In this document: piece after piece, positions 34,065 to 43,387 of the stretch
How positions within the stretch are numbered: position 1 is the first letter of the stretch
Layout: every line of letters starts with the position of its first letter
NCBI RefSeq assembly: GCF_029983815.1
Contig: NZ_JASBYU010000002.1
Span: forward strand, 1-64,000
Direction: 5' to 3'
From: Lagierella sp.
GTDB taxonomy: Bacteria; Bacillota; Clostridia; Tissierellales; Peptoniphilaceae
DNA: 64,000 bases
Notes under the pieces: model-generated
Database searches by the model: none
The model's input: the letters and a program-made list of their open reading frames with translations, nothing else
What the model was told of the DNA's origin: nothing
Made by a program: the position numbers and the translations under genes

Positions 34065-34780
34065 TGGGATTGTTTATTTTTGTTCTAGGCACTATTTTAG
34101 GCTCTTTCTTTAATGTACTGGTCCAAAGAACTATCAAGGAAGAGTCTATAGTAGGGCCTTTTTCAAAATGTGACTATTGTAATAAAAGACTTTCCTTTTA
34201 CAATATGATTCCACTCCTTTCTTATTTTATACAAAGGGGAAAGACCAGCTGTTGCAATAAGAAACTACCCATCCTATATCCGGTTTCAGAGTTTGCTACA
34301 GGGTTGTTGTTTTTATTCATCTATATCCTAGAAAAAGACTTGGTAGTTGGAATTGTAGTAGCTTTTTTAATAAGTTTTTTAATTTCTATGTCCATCATAG
34401 ATTTTTTGACAAAGGACATCTACTATATTCATATTTTTATTGTCCTTATCCTGTCGGTAATCCTTTCGAGATATCAGTTTTGGTTTTTTGAGGAACTGCT
34501 GTACAAGGCTGTATTTGTCCTAGTATTTTTACTCCTTGGGTACCTATTAAGTATAAGGGGCTATGTTGGGTTTGGAGATATTGTACTGATAATTTCTTTA
34601 AATATTTCTCTAAACTTTTTTGAAACCACTATTTTTCTTTTTTTAATGTCGTTAATAGGTGGTTTTGTGGGCTTCGTGTTATACTTTAAGAAGAGAGACA
34701 GGAAGGTGAAACTGGCTTTTGTACCCATAATTTCCTCAGCTTTTATCCTATTGGAAATTCTAAAAGCCATACTGATATGA
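34064..34780 (+). CDS. Prepilin peptidase (PilD/ComC-like)
   Basis: 238 residues, bifunctional leader peptidase/methylase type. N-terminal GSFFNVLVQR and the cytoplasmic Cys region CDYC...SCCNKKLP, in which one Cys of the second CxxC pair is replaced (TSCC). The two catalytic aspartates lie in IIDFLTKDI near residue 111 and in GFGD near 171. Eight hydrophobic segments. It starts at the last base of the pilin stop codon, so translation is coupled. It processes the pilin-like proteins of this operon. Confidence 0.9.
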   Translation: MGLFIFVLGTILGSFFNVLVQRTIKEESIVGPFSKCDYCNKRLSFYNMIPLLSYFIQRGKTSCCNKKLPILYPVSEFATGLLFLFIYILEKDLVVGIVVAFLISFLISMSIIDFLTKDIYYIHIFIVLILSVILSRYQFWFFEELLYKAVFVLVFLLLGYLLSIRGYVGFGDIVLIISLNISLNFFETTIFLFLMSLIGGFVGFVLYFKKRDRKVKLAFVPIISSAFILLEILKAILI

Positions 34781-35964
34781 AGAAAAAAACTATAATCATT
34801 ATTTTTCTTTTGATTCTAGCTCTTTCTGCTTGTAATAGACAAAAAGTTAGAGATGTAAAAAAAGAGGAATATAAAATTCAGGATTTAAATGTTGAATATA
34901 GTATGATTGAATATAAACTTCCCCACATAGAGGAGGAACATGAGATTTTAAAGGCATATAAAAATATGCTTTATATTTTAATTCACGATGTTGTAGATGA
35001 AGAGTCTCAAGTGCCCTTGGACTATTTGATGGTTTACAACTTCCAAAGTGAAGAGGAAGTTAGGCGATATGACCTGGAGCCAAATACTAAGATACATGAT
35101 TTGGTTGTATATTCGGGAGATATCTACATCAGTTATGATATTAAGGAAAATTCTAATTTTGACGTCGAGACAAATGATAACCAAGGAACTGACCCTACGG
35201 AAACTTCGGAAAATATAGAAACTTCGGAAAATATTGTATCTACCGAGAACTCCTATTTTGGTAGAGGACTTGAGAACAAAAACTATTATATTGGTAAACT
35301 TGACGAGGAAGATGGTCTTTCTTTGGTGATGGATTTGGAAGAGCAGAAGTTTTCTCCGAAATTTCTCAAGGTCTTTGGAGAATTATACTATTTGAGTCTT
35401 TCAGAGGGAGTCTATATGGTTAAAGGCCTACTTGATACCAATAGGGAGGAGAGTTTTTCCTTTGATTTTGTGGATGAAATACAGGACAGTATCTTTAGTA
35501 ATGGAAATTATCTTATTGCTCAAGGTAAAGAAGGGGAAGATAGTTTCTTCTACATTGTGGATGAGGATTTTAATGTTGAAAAGATACCGATTGAGCCTTC
35601 TGAACAGTTCTTTTCCTTTATTGGTTTAAGAAAGGGGATTTTCTCATCTTATACGGATATCTTTGACCGAGAACAGTTGAAGTTTATGTATATTGACACA
35701 AATCCCAAGTCTGAAGATTCCTATAAGAAAAAGATTGTATCTTCAGATGTGCTATACAAGTTTTATAGCAATAATACAGACAATATAGTTGCCTTGGACT
35801 CATCTGGCAATATCAATTTCATAATAGTAAAGGGGAGCCAGATTTATTCAGGTAAGGTTAAAGGAATTGGAGATAATAAGTACAAGATTTTAACCAATGA
35901 AGATTCTAGATATGGGTTTTTAAATGAAGAATCAGGCATTTACCTGGATATCTACTTTAATTAA
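34777..35964 (+). CDS. Lipoprotein of unknown function inside the pilus operon
   Basis: 395 residues. A lipoprotein signal ends in LALSAC (Cys19), giving a membrane-anchored extracellular protein. A Thr/Glu/Asn-rich segment near 135-158 (repeated TSENI) resembles a flexible linker. The rest alternates short beta strands with Asp/Asn/Tyr turns, which could fold as a beta-propeller (inference). It overlaps the peptidase gene by four bases and precedes the minor pilin genes. It may couple the pilus to the membrane or wall, a role filled by other proteins in Gram-negative systems. Confidence 0.65.
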   Translation: MKKKTIIIIFLLILALSACNRQKVRDVKKEEYKIQDLNVEYSMIEYKLPHIEEEHEILKAYKNMLYILIHDVVDEESQVPLDYLMVYNFQSEEEVRRYDLEPNTKIHDLVVYSGDIYISYDIKENSNFDVETNDNQGTDPTETSENIETSENIVSTENSYFGRGLENKNYYIGKLDEEDGLSLVMDLEEQKFSPKFLKVFGELYYLSLSEGVYMVKGLLDTNREESFSFDFVDEIQDSIFSNGNYLIAQGKEGEDSFFYIVDEDFNVEKIPIEPSEQFFSFIGLRKGIFSSYTDIFDREQLKFMYIDTNPKSEDSYKKKIVSSDVLYKFYSNNTDNIVALDSSGNINFIIVKGSQIYSGKVKGIGDNKYKILTNEDSRYGFLNEESGIYLDIYFN

Positions 35965-35965
35965 A

Positions 35966-36388
35966 ATGGAAAAGTCAAAGGGATTTACATTAATAGAACT
36001 CTTGTTGACCCTATTTATCTTAGGAATAGTTCTATCGATTGGAATAATTAAATTTGATTTCATAAAGAGCTATCAAGAGAGTTTGGAGATTAGAACGGTA
36101 ATAGTTAGTTTAAACGAAGGTAGAAATAGCGCCATTGGGACTGGAAAGAGAACTAGGGTTTCTATTGATTCTAGAGAAAATTGTATTAGAATATACTTTT
36201 CCATAGATGATGTTCAGGAAGTTAAGTTGAATAATCTAGATTTGCCCGAAACAGCATCCTTTAGCTTTACTTCAACGGGTGCTCCCAGTGAAGCTGGAAC
36301 ATATACCTTCAAAGGCGCAAGAAAAAAGTATATAGTAACGGTGGAAGTGGCAACGGGGAAGGTGAATTTAAGTGAAGAAGAAATTTAA
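35966..36388 (+). CDS. Minor pseudopilin (GspH-like)
   Basis: 140 residues from the ATG at 35966; an ATG 42 bases earlier is possible but would lengthen the leader to 19 residues. The leader MEKSKG precedes FTLIELLLTLFILG. A single hydrophobic helix is followed by a beta-rich domain (SFSFTSTGAPSEAGTYTFKG), as in GspH/FimT-type minor pilins. No good ribosome-binding site for either start, so translation is probably coupled to the lipoprotein gene. Confidence 0.82.
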   Translation: MEKSKGFTLIELLLTLFILGIVLSIGIIKFDFIKSYQESLEIRTVIVSLNEGRNSAIGTGKRTRVSIDSRENCIRIYFSIDDVQEVKLNNLDLPETASFSFTSTGAPSEAGTYTFKGARKKYIVTVEVATGKVNLSEEEI

Positions 36389-36713
36389 TGGATTTACCCT
36401 AATGGAATGTCTAGTGGCACTTTTTATCCTAAGTATAATAGTCGCTTTTACCCTTCCCTCCCTTGGAAATATCTTCAATTTGAGAAAAGATCAAAGGGAT
36501 TATTTGGATTTGACCAACTATTCAAAGACGGTTACAGAAAAGATGATCGCTCAAATTAGGCAAATGGGAGAACCTTATAATATAGAAAATTCCAAGGATT
36601 ATAAAGTGGACTATAATATTCGGGAAAACCAAGGAATGAAGATATTGAAAGTAAGTATAATCGAAATAAATACCGGTAGGGAGCAGGTCTATGAAACGAT
36701 TCTTCCACAATAA
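36372..36713 (+). CDS. Minor pseudopilin (GspI/ComGE-like)
   Basis: 113 residues. Short leader MKKKFNG, then FTLMECLVALFILSIIVA, the class III signal with Glu5. The remaining ~85 residues form a small soluble domain. It overlaps the preceding and following genes by 17 and 23 bases. Confidence 0.82.
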   Translation: MKKKFNGFTLMECLVALFILSIIVAFTLPSLGNIFNLRKDQRDYLDLTNYSKTVTEKMIAQIRQMGEPYNIENSKDYKVDYNIRENQGMKILKVSIIEINTGREQVYETILPQ

Positions 36714-37251
36714 AAAGACAAAGGGATTTACTTTATTGGAGCTTATTTTAGCACTGGGAATTTCTTTAATTGTAATTTCTGTAATAGGAGTACTACTTGG
36801 CTATTCCCTAAAAGTACTAAAAAATGACTTTATCTATAGGAAAAAAGAGGGCTCCGTCGCCTATGCATCTACTTACATAGAGAGGGAGATTGGAAGAAGT
36901 TTAAAGATATATTCTCCAGAGGAGTTTCCCTATGACTTAAAGGATAATAATTTGGGGTTTGTCCTAGAGATATGGCCCTATGAAGATTTGACAAATCATG
37001 ACTACGTCTACTATTACCTCTCGGAAAATAAACTTAGGAGGGCGCTCTTAAGGTCCCATAAACCCATAGAAGAAAATGGACGATTAAATCTTATGGGGAC
37101 CAATAATATTAGTGATGGAATTCTGGATGTATCAAAGACATATTTTAATAGAAAAGAACGATATATAAATCTAAATTTTACATATGAAGAAGAAAGTACA
37201 AAGGAAGAATATGTTTCCGGGATTTATGTCGAGGTGGAAGATGAAGACTAA
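36691..37251 (+). CDS. Minor pseudopilin (GspJ/ComGF-like)
   Basis: 186 residues. Leader MKRFFHNKKTKG, then FTLLELILALGISLIVIS with Glu5. The C-terminal domain of about 150 residues is rich in Tyr, Asn and beta-strand residues, the size expected for GspJ. With the two preceding minor pilins it probably forms the initiation tip complex. It overlaps the next gene by 11 bases. Confidence 0.82.
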   Translation: MKRFFHNKKTKGFTLLELILALGISLIVISVIGVLLGYSLKVLKNDFIYRKKEGSVAYASTYIEREIGRSLKIYSPEEFPYDLKDNNLGFVLEIWPYEDLTNHDYVYYYLSENKLRRALLRSHKPIEENGRLNLMGTNNISDGILDVSKTYFNRKERYINLNFTYEEESTKEEYVSGIYVEVEDED

Positions 37252-38209
37252 GGGATATGTTTCTGTGTACACCTTGATTGTATTTATGCTCCTTGTGGGA
37301 ATCATTACCGTACTCATTCTTGGACTTAGATTTGAGTCGAAAAAAGCCATAAACAAGGAATCCTATTATCAAAACGTGCTTATTGCAAGGTCTGTATACT
37401 ATAGAATTAAAAATGACGATAGATTTATAGAAGTGATGAAAAATCCTACTAAAAACTTGAAAAAGTCAATTACCATAGAGGATTTGGGGCTGGACTGCTA
37501 TGATAAGAAGGTTTCTGTAAAGTTGGATAAGGGGACTAGGGGTTTTTATCTTTATTATAGGACTGACTATAGGGGAACGGTGACTTCTTCAACGGTTAAT
37601 TTCAAGGAAAATAGCTCTACTTTATTCAATGAAAATTCTAAGGTCAGTGCAGAAGATAAGGACATGGAGGCTTTGAATAATAACACTTTGGACAAAATTG
37701 AGGGCAATTTGGTCTTTTATCAAAAGGGCGATAATTTATTTTATCTACAGGAGGATAGATATGATATTTTGATAGAAGAATATAATAGGGCTATGGAAGA
37801 GCCTGATAAAGTTGAAGAACCATCAGATGAACCATCTAATGAAAAACCGGATGAGCAATTAGAAAAACCGGTGGAAGAATTTGATATAGGGGATCATCTA
37901 GAGGCCTTTAACAAAGTTGATGGGGACTGTTTTTATAGCTTAGACAATTTTACGGTTTTGTCTTCTGAAACTCCAAAACTAAAGGGTATCTGCCTTATGA
38001 AAGAGGAGGGTGAAAAGAAAGGGCCTCTATATATTGACGGTGTACTTATAAATCATTCTAACTTTAAGGATGTTAAGGTAAATGGCAAAGTAGTAGAAGT
38101 TTCAAAATTTCAAGGAGACTGTAAGCTCAACTTGGAAAGTGTAAAAAGACTAAAGGATTATACTGGATTAGATGATAGTCCTAAAATCCTAGGATTTTTT
38201 ATAAAGTAA
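37241..38209 (+). CDS. GspK/PilX-like minor pilus protein
   Basis: 322 residues from the ATG at 37241, supported by GAGGTGGAAG; an upstream in-frame ATG is inside the previous gene. The N-terminus MKTKGYVSVYTLIVFMLLVG has a basic leader, Gly5 and a hydrophobic helix but lacks the Glu5 of other pilins, a GspK hallmark. A Glu/Pro-rich segment near 195-220 (repeats of EKP/EEPSDE) divides two parts. Gene order H-I-J-K supports a tip-complex role. Confidence 0.72.
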   Translation: MKTKGYVSVYTLIVFMLLVGIITVLILGLRFESKKAINKESYYQNVLIARSVYYRIKNDDRFIEVMKNPTKNLKKSITIEDLGLDCYDKKVSVKLDKGTRGFYLYYRTDYRGTVTSSTVNFKENSSTLFNENSKVSAEDKDMEALNNNTLDKIEGNLVFYQKGDNLFYLQEDRYDILIEEYNRAMEEPDKVEEPSDEPSNEKPDEQLEKPVEEFDIGDHLEAFNKVDGDCFYSLDNFTVLSSETPKLKGICLMKEEGEKKGPLYIDGVLINHSNFKDVKVNGKVVEVSKFQGDCKLNLESVKRLKDYTGLDDSPKILGFFIK

Positions 38210-38238
38210 CCTATGCTATAATTATTTTAGGTGAGAAG

Positions 38239-39189
38239 ATGAAAGATAGATTTGGAAGAGAGATTAACTATCTTAGAATCTCCATTACAGATAGATGCAA
38301 TTTAAGGTGTAAGTATTGTATGCCGGAAAATGGTTTCTGTAAGGTGGATTCAAAGGAAGTTTTGACGATAGATGAATATTTAAAAATAGTTAAAGCCTTT
38401 AAAGAACTGGGAATTCAAAAGGTTAGGATTACCGGAGGGGAACCTCTTGTAAAAAGAGGTGTCGTCGACTTGATAAGGGGAATAAAAGAAATCGGCATCA
38501 AGGATATTGCCATGACCACAAACGGAATACTACTTGGGGATATGGCAAAGGAATTAAAAGGTGCTGGTCTTGACAGGGTGAACATCTCCTTGGATAGTTT
38601 AAACCCCACCAGGTATAGAGAGATTACCAGGGGCGGAGACTTGCAAAGGGTTTTAGAAAGTATAGAAATCTGTAAAAAGGTCGGTATAAAACCTATTAAA
38701 ATAAATACTGTGGTACTTCGGTCCTTTAATTTAGACGAGTTTAGAAATTTTGTGGACCTGACTAAAAACGAGGATATCATAGTTAGATTTATAGAGCTTA
38801 TGCCAATAGGCGAGGCCATTCAATATAGGGACAACTTCGTATCCAATGAGGAACTGATTAAACTCTGTGGCAATCTTGTGCCTGTTGAGACCAAAAAGGC
38901 ATCTGGTCCTGCAAAGTACTATAGGATTGAGGGCTATAGGGGAAAGGTTGGATTTATCAATCCAATATCCTGTAATTTTTGCAAAAATTGTAATAGGCTT
39001 AGATTGACTGTCAAGGGTAAAATAGTGCTATGTCTTCATTCAAACAAGACCATCGACATCAAAACCCCCTTAAGACAAAATAGGGATATTAAAGAGGTAA
39101 TTTTAAAGGCGATTGCAGAAAAACCGGAGCATCATTCCCTGATAAAGGGTGAGTATAATAAAACGGATATGAATGAAATTGGAGGCTAA
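38239..39189 (+). CDS. moaA: GTP 3',8-cyclase MoaA (molybdenum cofactor synthesis)
   Basis: 316 residues. The radical SAM motif CNLRCKYC (residues ~17-24) begins the protein, followed by GGEPL. The C-terminal cluster is bound by CNFCKNCNRLR and a later Cys (VLCLHS). MoaA converts GTP to 3',8-cyclo-7,8-dihydro-GTP, the first step to molybdopterin. AGGTGAGAAG precedes the ATG. The next gene begins immediately after the stop codon. Confidence 0.95.
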   Translation: MKDRFGREINYLRISITDRCNLRCKYCMPENGFCKVDSKEVLTIDEYLKIVKAFKELGIQKVRITGGEPLVKRGVVDLIRGIKEIGIKDIAMTTNGILLGDMAKELKGAGLDRVNISLDSLNPTRYREITRGGDLQRVLESIEICKKVGIKPIKINTVVLRSFNLDEFRNFVDLTKNEDIIVRFIELMPIGEAIQYRDNFVSNEELIKLCGNLVPVETKKASGPAKYYRIEGYRGKVGFINPISCNFCKNCNRLRLTVKGKIVLCLHSNKTIDIKTPLRQNRDIKEVILKAIAEKPEHHSLIKGEYNKTDMNEIGG

Positions 39190-40095
39190 ATGGATTTAAC
39201 TCATATAAATAGCCAAGGTAGAGCTAAGATGGTGGATATATCTGAAAAAGAGGATAGTCTACGAATAGCTACAGCCAAGGCAACTATAAGGATGAAAAGT
39301 GAAACTTTAGATAGAATAAAATCTGGCGGCATTAAAAAGGGGGATGTTTTAGCAGTTGCTCAAGTTGCGGGTATAATGGGAGCAAAAAACACCTCCTCCA
39401 CTATACCTATGTGCCACAATATACTACTTTCTGGAGTGGATATCGAGTTTGAGACAAAAAAAGACTCTATAGATATTTACTGTACAGTTAAGACCAAGGG
39501 GAAAACAGGGGTAGAGATGGAGGCCCTAGTAGGTTGTAGCAACGCTGCTTTGACAGTTTACGATATGTGTAAGGCCATAGACAGAGCTATGGTAATTGAG
39601 GAAGTGAAACTTATGGAAAAGAAAGGTGGAAAGTCCGGCCACTTTATAAGGGAAAATAAAATAGGAGAAGTGGTAGATGTGAACATCTCCTTAAAAAAAG
39701 GGGTCATAAAGACTCCGGTTGAAGTGGGAAATCTAATTGAAGACTTTGGACTTGAAAATGACGCCCATGGTGGCAATTGGCATAGACAGATAAGTCTTCT
39801 TGCAGAAGAGAGCATTGAGAAAATGAGAAAGATGGGTTTTCCAGAGTTAAAGGACGGAGACTTTGCGGAAAATATCACTACAAGGGGGTTGGTTTTACAC
39901 GAACTTCCTGTGGGAACTAAGTTTTCCATTGGAGATACTCTTTTGGAAGTGACTCAAATAGGAAAAAAATGTCACAAAGGTTGTGCTATTAAAGAGAAGG
40001 TTGGAAGCTGTATAATGCCAACAGAAGGGATTTTTGCCAAGGTGCTTAAGGGCGGACCTATAAAGAAGGGCGATGAAATCAAGGTTTTAGAGTAA
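39190..40095 (+). CDS. moaC: MoaC-MOSC fusion protein
   Basis: 301 residues. Residues 1-~150 are cyclic pyranopterin monophosphate synthase MoaC, with [13 protein letters not shown] and [17 protein letters not shown] as signatures. Residues ~158-301 are a MOSC domain with [17 protein letters not shown] and the conserved Cys in [13 protein letters not shown] domains handle sulfurated molybdenum cofactor, as a carrier or sulfur-transfer site. It completes the step after MoaA and may also modify finished cofactor. No other mo- gene lies in the window. Confidence 0.93.
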   Translation: MDLTHINSQGRAKMVDISEKEDSLRIATAKATIRMKSETLDRIKSGGIKKGDVLAVAQVAGIMGAKNTSSTIPMCHNILLSGVDIEFETKKDSIDIYCTVKTKGKTGVEMEALVGCSNAALTVYDMCKAIDRAMVIEEVKLMEKKGGKSGHFIRENKIGEVVDVNISLKKGVIKTPVEVGNLIEDFGLENDAHGGNWHRQISLLAEESIEKMRKMGFPELKDGDFAENITTRGLVLHELPVGTKFSIGDTLLEVTQIGKKCHKGCAIKEKVGSCIMPTEGIFAKVLKGGPIKKGDEIKVLE

Positions 40096-40105
40096 AGGAG
40101 AAGAA

Positions 40106-41635
40106 ATGTATTCTAAGATATACACCTGTTTTCTAGAAGGTTTACAGGGTTATAAGGTGGAAGTTGAAGCGGACATTGCAAGGGGCCTACAGGCCTTTAA
40201 TATAGTTGGATTGGCAGATGTTTCCATAAAGGAGGCCAAGGAGAGGGTTAGATCAGCTATTACAAACTCTGGATTTAAATTCCCGTTAGGCAGAATTACC
40301 ATAAATTTAGCCCCAGCAAATTTAAAAAAAGAGGGTTCACAACTGGATATTTCTATAGGGGTTGCAATCTTGACGGCCCATGGTACAGTCATAAAAGAAC
40401 CAGGGGAAGACATAGCATTTATTGGAGAACTTTCCCTAGATGGAAGGCTGATGGCGGTTGACGGCGCCCTGCCAATGGTCATCTCCCTAAAGGAGATGGG
40501 TTTTAAAAGGGTGGTCGTTCCCGAAGACAACAAAGAAGAGTGTTCCTTAGTAAAGGGTATCGATATAATCCCTGTTGAAAACCTCAGTCAATTGGTGGAC
40601 TATTTAAATGAGAAAGTAAAGATTGAACCTTTCAATGACGATGTATTCAAAGACTATCATCGTGAGGATAACTATGAAATAGATTTTTCTGAAATAAAGG
40701 GACAGAGCAATTTAAAAAGGGCTATGGAAATCGCTGCAGCTGGAGAGCATAATCTGCTGATGATTGGACCTCCAGGGGCAGGAAAGACCATGGCGGCCAT
40801 GAGGCTTCCTACGATTTTACCACCCCTTGATTTCGATGAATCCATGGAATGTACCAAGATCTATTCTGTAAGTGGAGAGTTGAAGGAAAACAAACTCATA
40901 ACCAAAAGGCCCTTTAGAGCGCCTCATCATACCAGTTCCTCCGTTTCCATTATAGGAGGAGGTAGAATACCAAAGCCAGGGGAGATTTCCCTAGCCCATA
41001 ACGGAGCGTTATTTTTAGATGAGTTGCCAGAATTTCCAAAGTCTACAATAGAAGTTCTACGCCAACCTCTGGAGGAAAAGACAATTACTATATCCAGGGC
41101 TAATGCAACACTTACCTACCCTGCAAACTTTCTCTTCGTGGCAGGGGCAAATCCCTGTCCCTGCGGATATTACGGATCGGAAGACCATGAGTGTAACTGT
41201 TCCGCATTTCAAATTCAAAGATACTTAGGTAAGATCTCAAGGCCAATTCTTGATAGAATCGACATACATGTAGATGTAAAACCTGTAAAGTTAAAGGACT
41301 TAAGAGATAATACAAAGGAAGAAAGCTCCAGTGAAATAAGAAAAAGAGTGGTTGCCGCAAGGAAAATGCAAAAAGAGAGATTTGACAAAGAAAAGATAAA
41401 GACCAACGGGCAGATGAACAATAGACTGATAAAAAAATATGTAAAATTAGATGAAAATCTAGACAATTTATTAGAATCCGCCTATGAAAAGTATAAATTC
41501 TCTGCAAGAAGCATCAATAAGATACTAAAACTATGTAGAACAATTGCGGATTTGGACAATAGCCAGGAGATTTTAGAAAAACATCTTCTAGAAGCTATAA
41601 GGTTTAGAACGGTGGATACAAAGTATTGGGGATAG
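40106..41635 (+). CDS. comM: YifB/ComM family magnesium-chelatase-like AAA+ ATPase
   Basis: 509 residues. The N-terminal ChlI-like domain starts YSKIYTCFLEGLQGYKVEVE. The AAA+ core has Walker A GPPGAGKT near 220, the Walker B region LFLDELPEF, and the RPFRAPHHTSS motif typical of this family. A C-terminal domain with CRTIADLD follows. In Gram-negatives ComM is a hexameric helicase that extends heteroduplexes during natural transformation. That role is possible here, close to a pilus operon. AAAGGAG precedes the ATG. Confidence 0.93.
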   Translation: MYSKIYTCFLEGLQGYKVEVEADIARGLQAFNIVGLADVSIKEAKERVRSAITNSGFKFPLGRITINLAPANLKKEGSQLDISIGVAILTAHGTVIKEPGEDIAFIGELSLDGRLMAVDGALPMVISLKEMGFKRVVVPEDNKEECSLVKGIDIIPVENLSQLVDYLNEKVKIEPFNDDVFKDYHREDNYEIDFSEIKGQSNLKRAMEIAAAGEHNLLMIGPPGAGKTMAAMRLPTILPPLDFDESMECTKIYSVSGELKENKLITKRPFRAPHHTSSSVSIIGGGRIPKPGEISLAHNGALFLDELPEFPKSTIEVLRQPLEEKTITISRANATLTYPANFLFVAGANPCPCGYYGSEDHECNCSAFQIQRYLGKISRPILDRIDIHVDVKPVKLKDLRDNTKEESSSEIRKRVVAARKMQKERFDKEKIKTNGQMNNRLIKKYVKLDENLDNLLESAYEKYKFSARSINKILKLCRTIADLDNSQEILEKHLLEAIRFRTVDTKYWG

Positions 41636-41670
41636 AAAAAGTCGGGAGGTGCGTGTATCGTCCGATTTTT
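41636..41670 (+). terminator. Intrinsic terminator after comM
   Basis: AAAAAGTCGG (41636-41645) pairs with CCGATTTTT (41662-41670), with a G-T wobble. The stem starts right after the stop codon and ends in five T. Confidence 0.65.
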
Positions 41671-41791
41671 ATGAGAAAAGATATTAATATTTTGCCTAGG
41701 TAATGAAGACAAAGTAAAAAAAGCTAAAGAAAATTTCAAAAAAGCTTGAAAAAGAGAAATCTAAAGGGTACTCTATAATCTTAAATAAACC

Positions 41792-41835
41792 CCCTTATAA
41801 AAGCCTAAAATCAGGCCTTTATAAGGGTTTTTTTT
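41792..41835. terminator. Terminator hairpin, copy 1 of a 36-base duplicated element
   Basis: CCTTATAAAAGCCT (41793-41806) pairs with AGGCCTTTATAAGG (41813-41826) with one mismatch, followed by eight T. The 36 bases at 41792-41827 recur at 46045-46080 with one substitution. It lies between convergent genes. Confidence 0.8.
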
Positions 41836-41918
41836 AATTTAAAAGTAAAATCTCTTATATAAAAAGGCAAAGTTTGACTTTTTCAATAACTAGAGCGATA
41901 GTAATTTAGGTTTTCCTG

Positions 41919-43217
41919 TTAAAAATGAATTTTATATAATTTAATTGGACGACCTTTAGTATTGTTGCTCTTTTCTGATGTTATGGTTGCATAACCGCTT
42001 TGTACTAAATTCTGTAGTATTCTATTGGCATTCCTCTTTCCTGTATCAAAATGGACAGCAATAAGTGAGGATGTCAGTGTCTTGCTATTGTTAGCTTCCG
42101 TAAGTGCTATAAGTTTCTGAATGGTATTGGTGGAAAGTTTAGATTCGTCTGCAATTTTTATTATATTTTCATCCATGGCATTTTCCACGACAATTCGATA
42201 TTTGGAGTCTAAAGGTCCAATGAGATTTTTATTCTCATCTACAATAAAACTCTCTTTTCTATGAATTGCTTCCTTTCTTGCTATTTCCGAGTTTATTACA
42301 GCGTTTGAAAAATCTGTGCCTATACCATAAGCTATAGGGATGCTATGGCCTAATTCTCTTTCAAGTACAGAGGATATGATTGAGGATTTAAAATGATCCG
42401 TAATCTTTTCCAAGTTTTTATGGGTGACAATAAAGTCAACAAATTCTTTTTCGTTATCATAATTAAAATCAATTACCAAATTAGCCAAATATTTTTTTAC
42501 AATATTTTCAACCTTCTTATTTTCTAGAGCAGACTTTGTTTCAATTCTAATTACAGCAGGGTAGTTGTTCTTCATTTTATCTAATTTTATTTCATATATG
42601 AGGTTGTCCAAAGTATCCATCAAATGTTCTTTAGAAGGTAAGGGATAGACAAATGGTATTCCGTACTCTTTTAAAGTTGGAATGATGCTACTAAATTGAC
42701 AGATAATCATATCCACGGTTTTAAGCTTCCATAGATGAAGAATTTCCCTCTTAAGGTTTTCTTCGATTATAATGGTGTGATCCAAATCCAAGTTTTCAAA
42801 CCAATTATTCATCTTTTCGTTTAATTTTTGATATTTATCTTTTTTAAGGAAACTTTCCACAGAAATATCTTCGCTTATAGGAATTAGAAAGTCGAAGAAG
42901 ACTCTCTTTAAATCTATATTTCTATTTTCCATTAATAAATCTATGATTGTTCTGTAGACATCGGAAAGACTCAGCTGGAAAGTCTCAATAGGTTTAAGTA
43001 CTTTTATTTGATTTTTTAAAATTGCTTGCTTTGCTATTTTTCCAGTAACTAAAAATCCGTCATAGTATTTTGCGTTTTCGTTGTAAATTTGAGAGATATG
43101 ACTGAAATTTTCGTAGACTTGGATGTTGAATTCTAAGGAGCTATTAAATTCCTTGAAAAAATTTTCCAAATACTTCTTTAAATATTCGCTTGATATTATC
43201 ATAATCTTTGTTTTCAT
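41919..43217 (-). CDS. Transcriptional regulator with C-terminal winged helix (unknown family)
   Basis: 432 residues from the ATG at 43217, which has TAGGTGG upstream. The N-terminal ~190 residues look like a sensor domain of the PrpR-N/periplasmic-binding kind (FLVTGKIAKQAIL, FVYPLPSKEHL). A middle domain (~200-330) with IGTDFSNAVINSEIARKEAI resembles a degenerate GGDEF/nucleotidyl-cyclase-like fold. The last ~80 residues form a DNA-binding winged helix (LSTNTIQKLI, GKRNANRILQNLVQSGYA). It diverges from an amidohydrolase and an MFS gene, which it probably controls. Family assignment is tentative. Confidence 0.6.
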   Translation of the reverse strand: MKTKIMIISSEYLKKYLENFFKEFNSSLEFNIQVYENFSHISQIYNENAKYYDGFLVTGKIAKQAILKNQIKVLKPIETFQLSLSDVYRTIIDLLMENRNIDLKRVFFDFLIPISEDISVESFLKKDKYQKLNEKMNNWFENLDLDHTIIIEENLKREILHLWKLKTVDMIICQFSSIIPTLKEYGIPFVYPLPSKEHLMDTLDNLIYEIKLDKMKNNYPAVIRIETKSALENKKVENIVKKYLANLVIDFNYDNEKEFVDFIVTHKNLEKITDHFKSSIISSVLERELGHSIPIAYGIGTDFSNAVINSEIARKEAIHRKESFIVDENKNLIGPLDSKYRIVVENAMDENIIKIADESKLSTNTIQKLIALTEANNSKTLTSSLIAVHFDTGKRNANRILQNLVQSGYATITSEKSNNTKGRPIKLYKIHF

Positions 43218-43273
43218 AATAACCACCTAATCAAATTTTAATGTAATAGAGTTCAAAAATCAAGAAAAAAGTA

Positions 43274-43302
43274 TTGACAAAGTTAGAATAAAGTAGTATT
43301 CT
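43274..43302 (+). promoter_or_regulatory. Promoter of the amidohydrolase-MFS operon with overlapping operator
   Basis: TTGACA (43274-43279), 17-base spacer, TATTCT (43297-43302). AGAATA-AAGTAG-TATTCT (43285-43302) is a perfect inverted repeat that covers the -10, and a further AGAATA occurs at 43312. This is a likely binding site for the divergent regulator. Confidence 0.65.
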
Positions 43303-43387
43303 CATTTACATAGAATACCATTAATGTTCCTTAAATAAAGGAAATCGTATTTTAATATACCATAAATAAAAAATCAAGGAGGAAAGA

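Noticed and set aside
41671..41791. Possible small RNA between comM and the duplicated terminator
   Set aside because: TATAAT at 41774 has no -35 at proper spacing, and a transcript from it would contain little more than the terminator hairpin.
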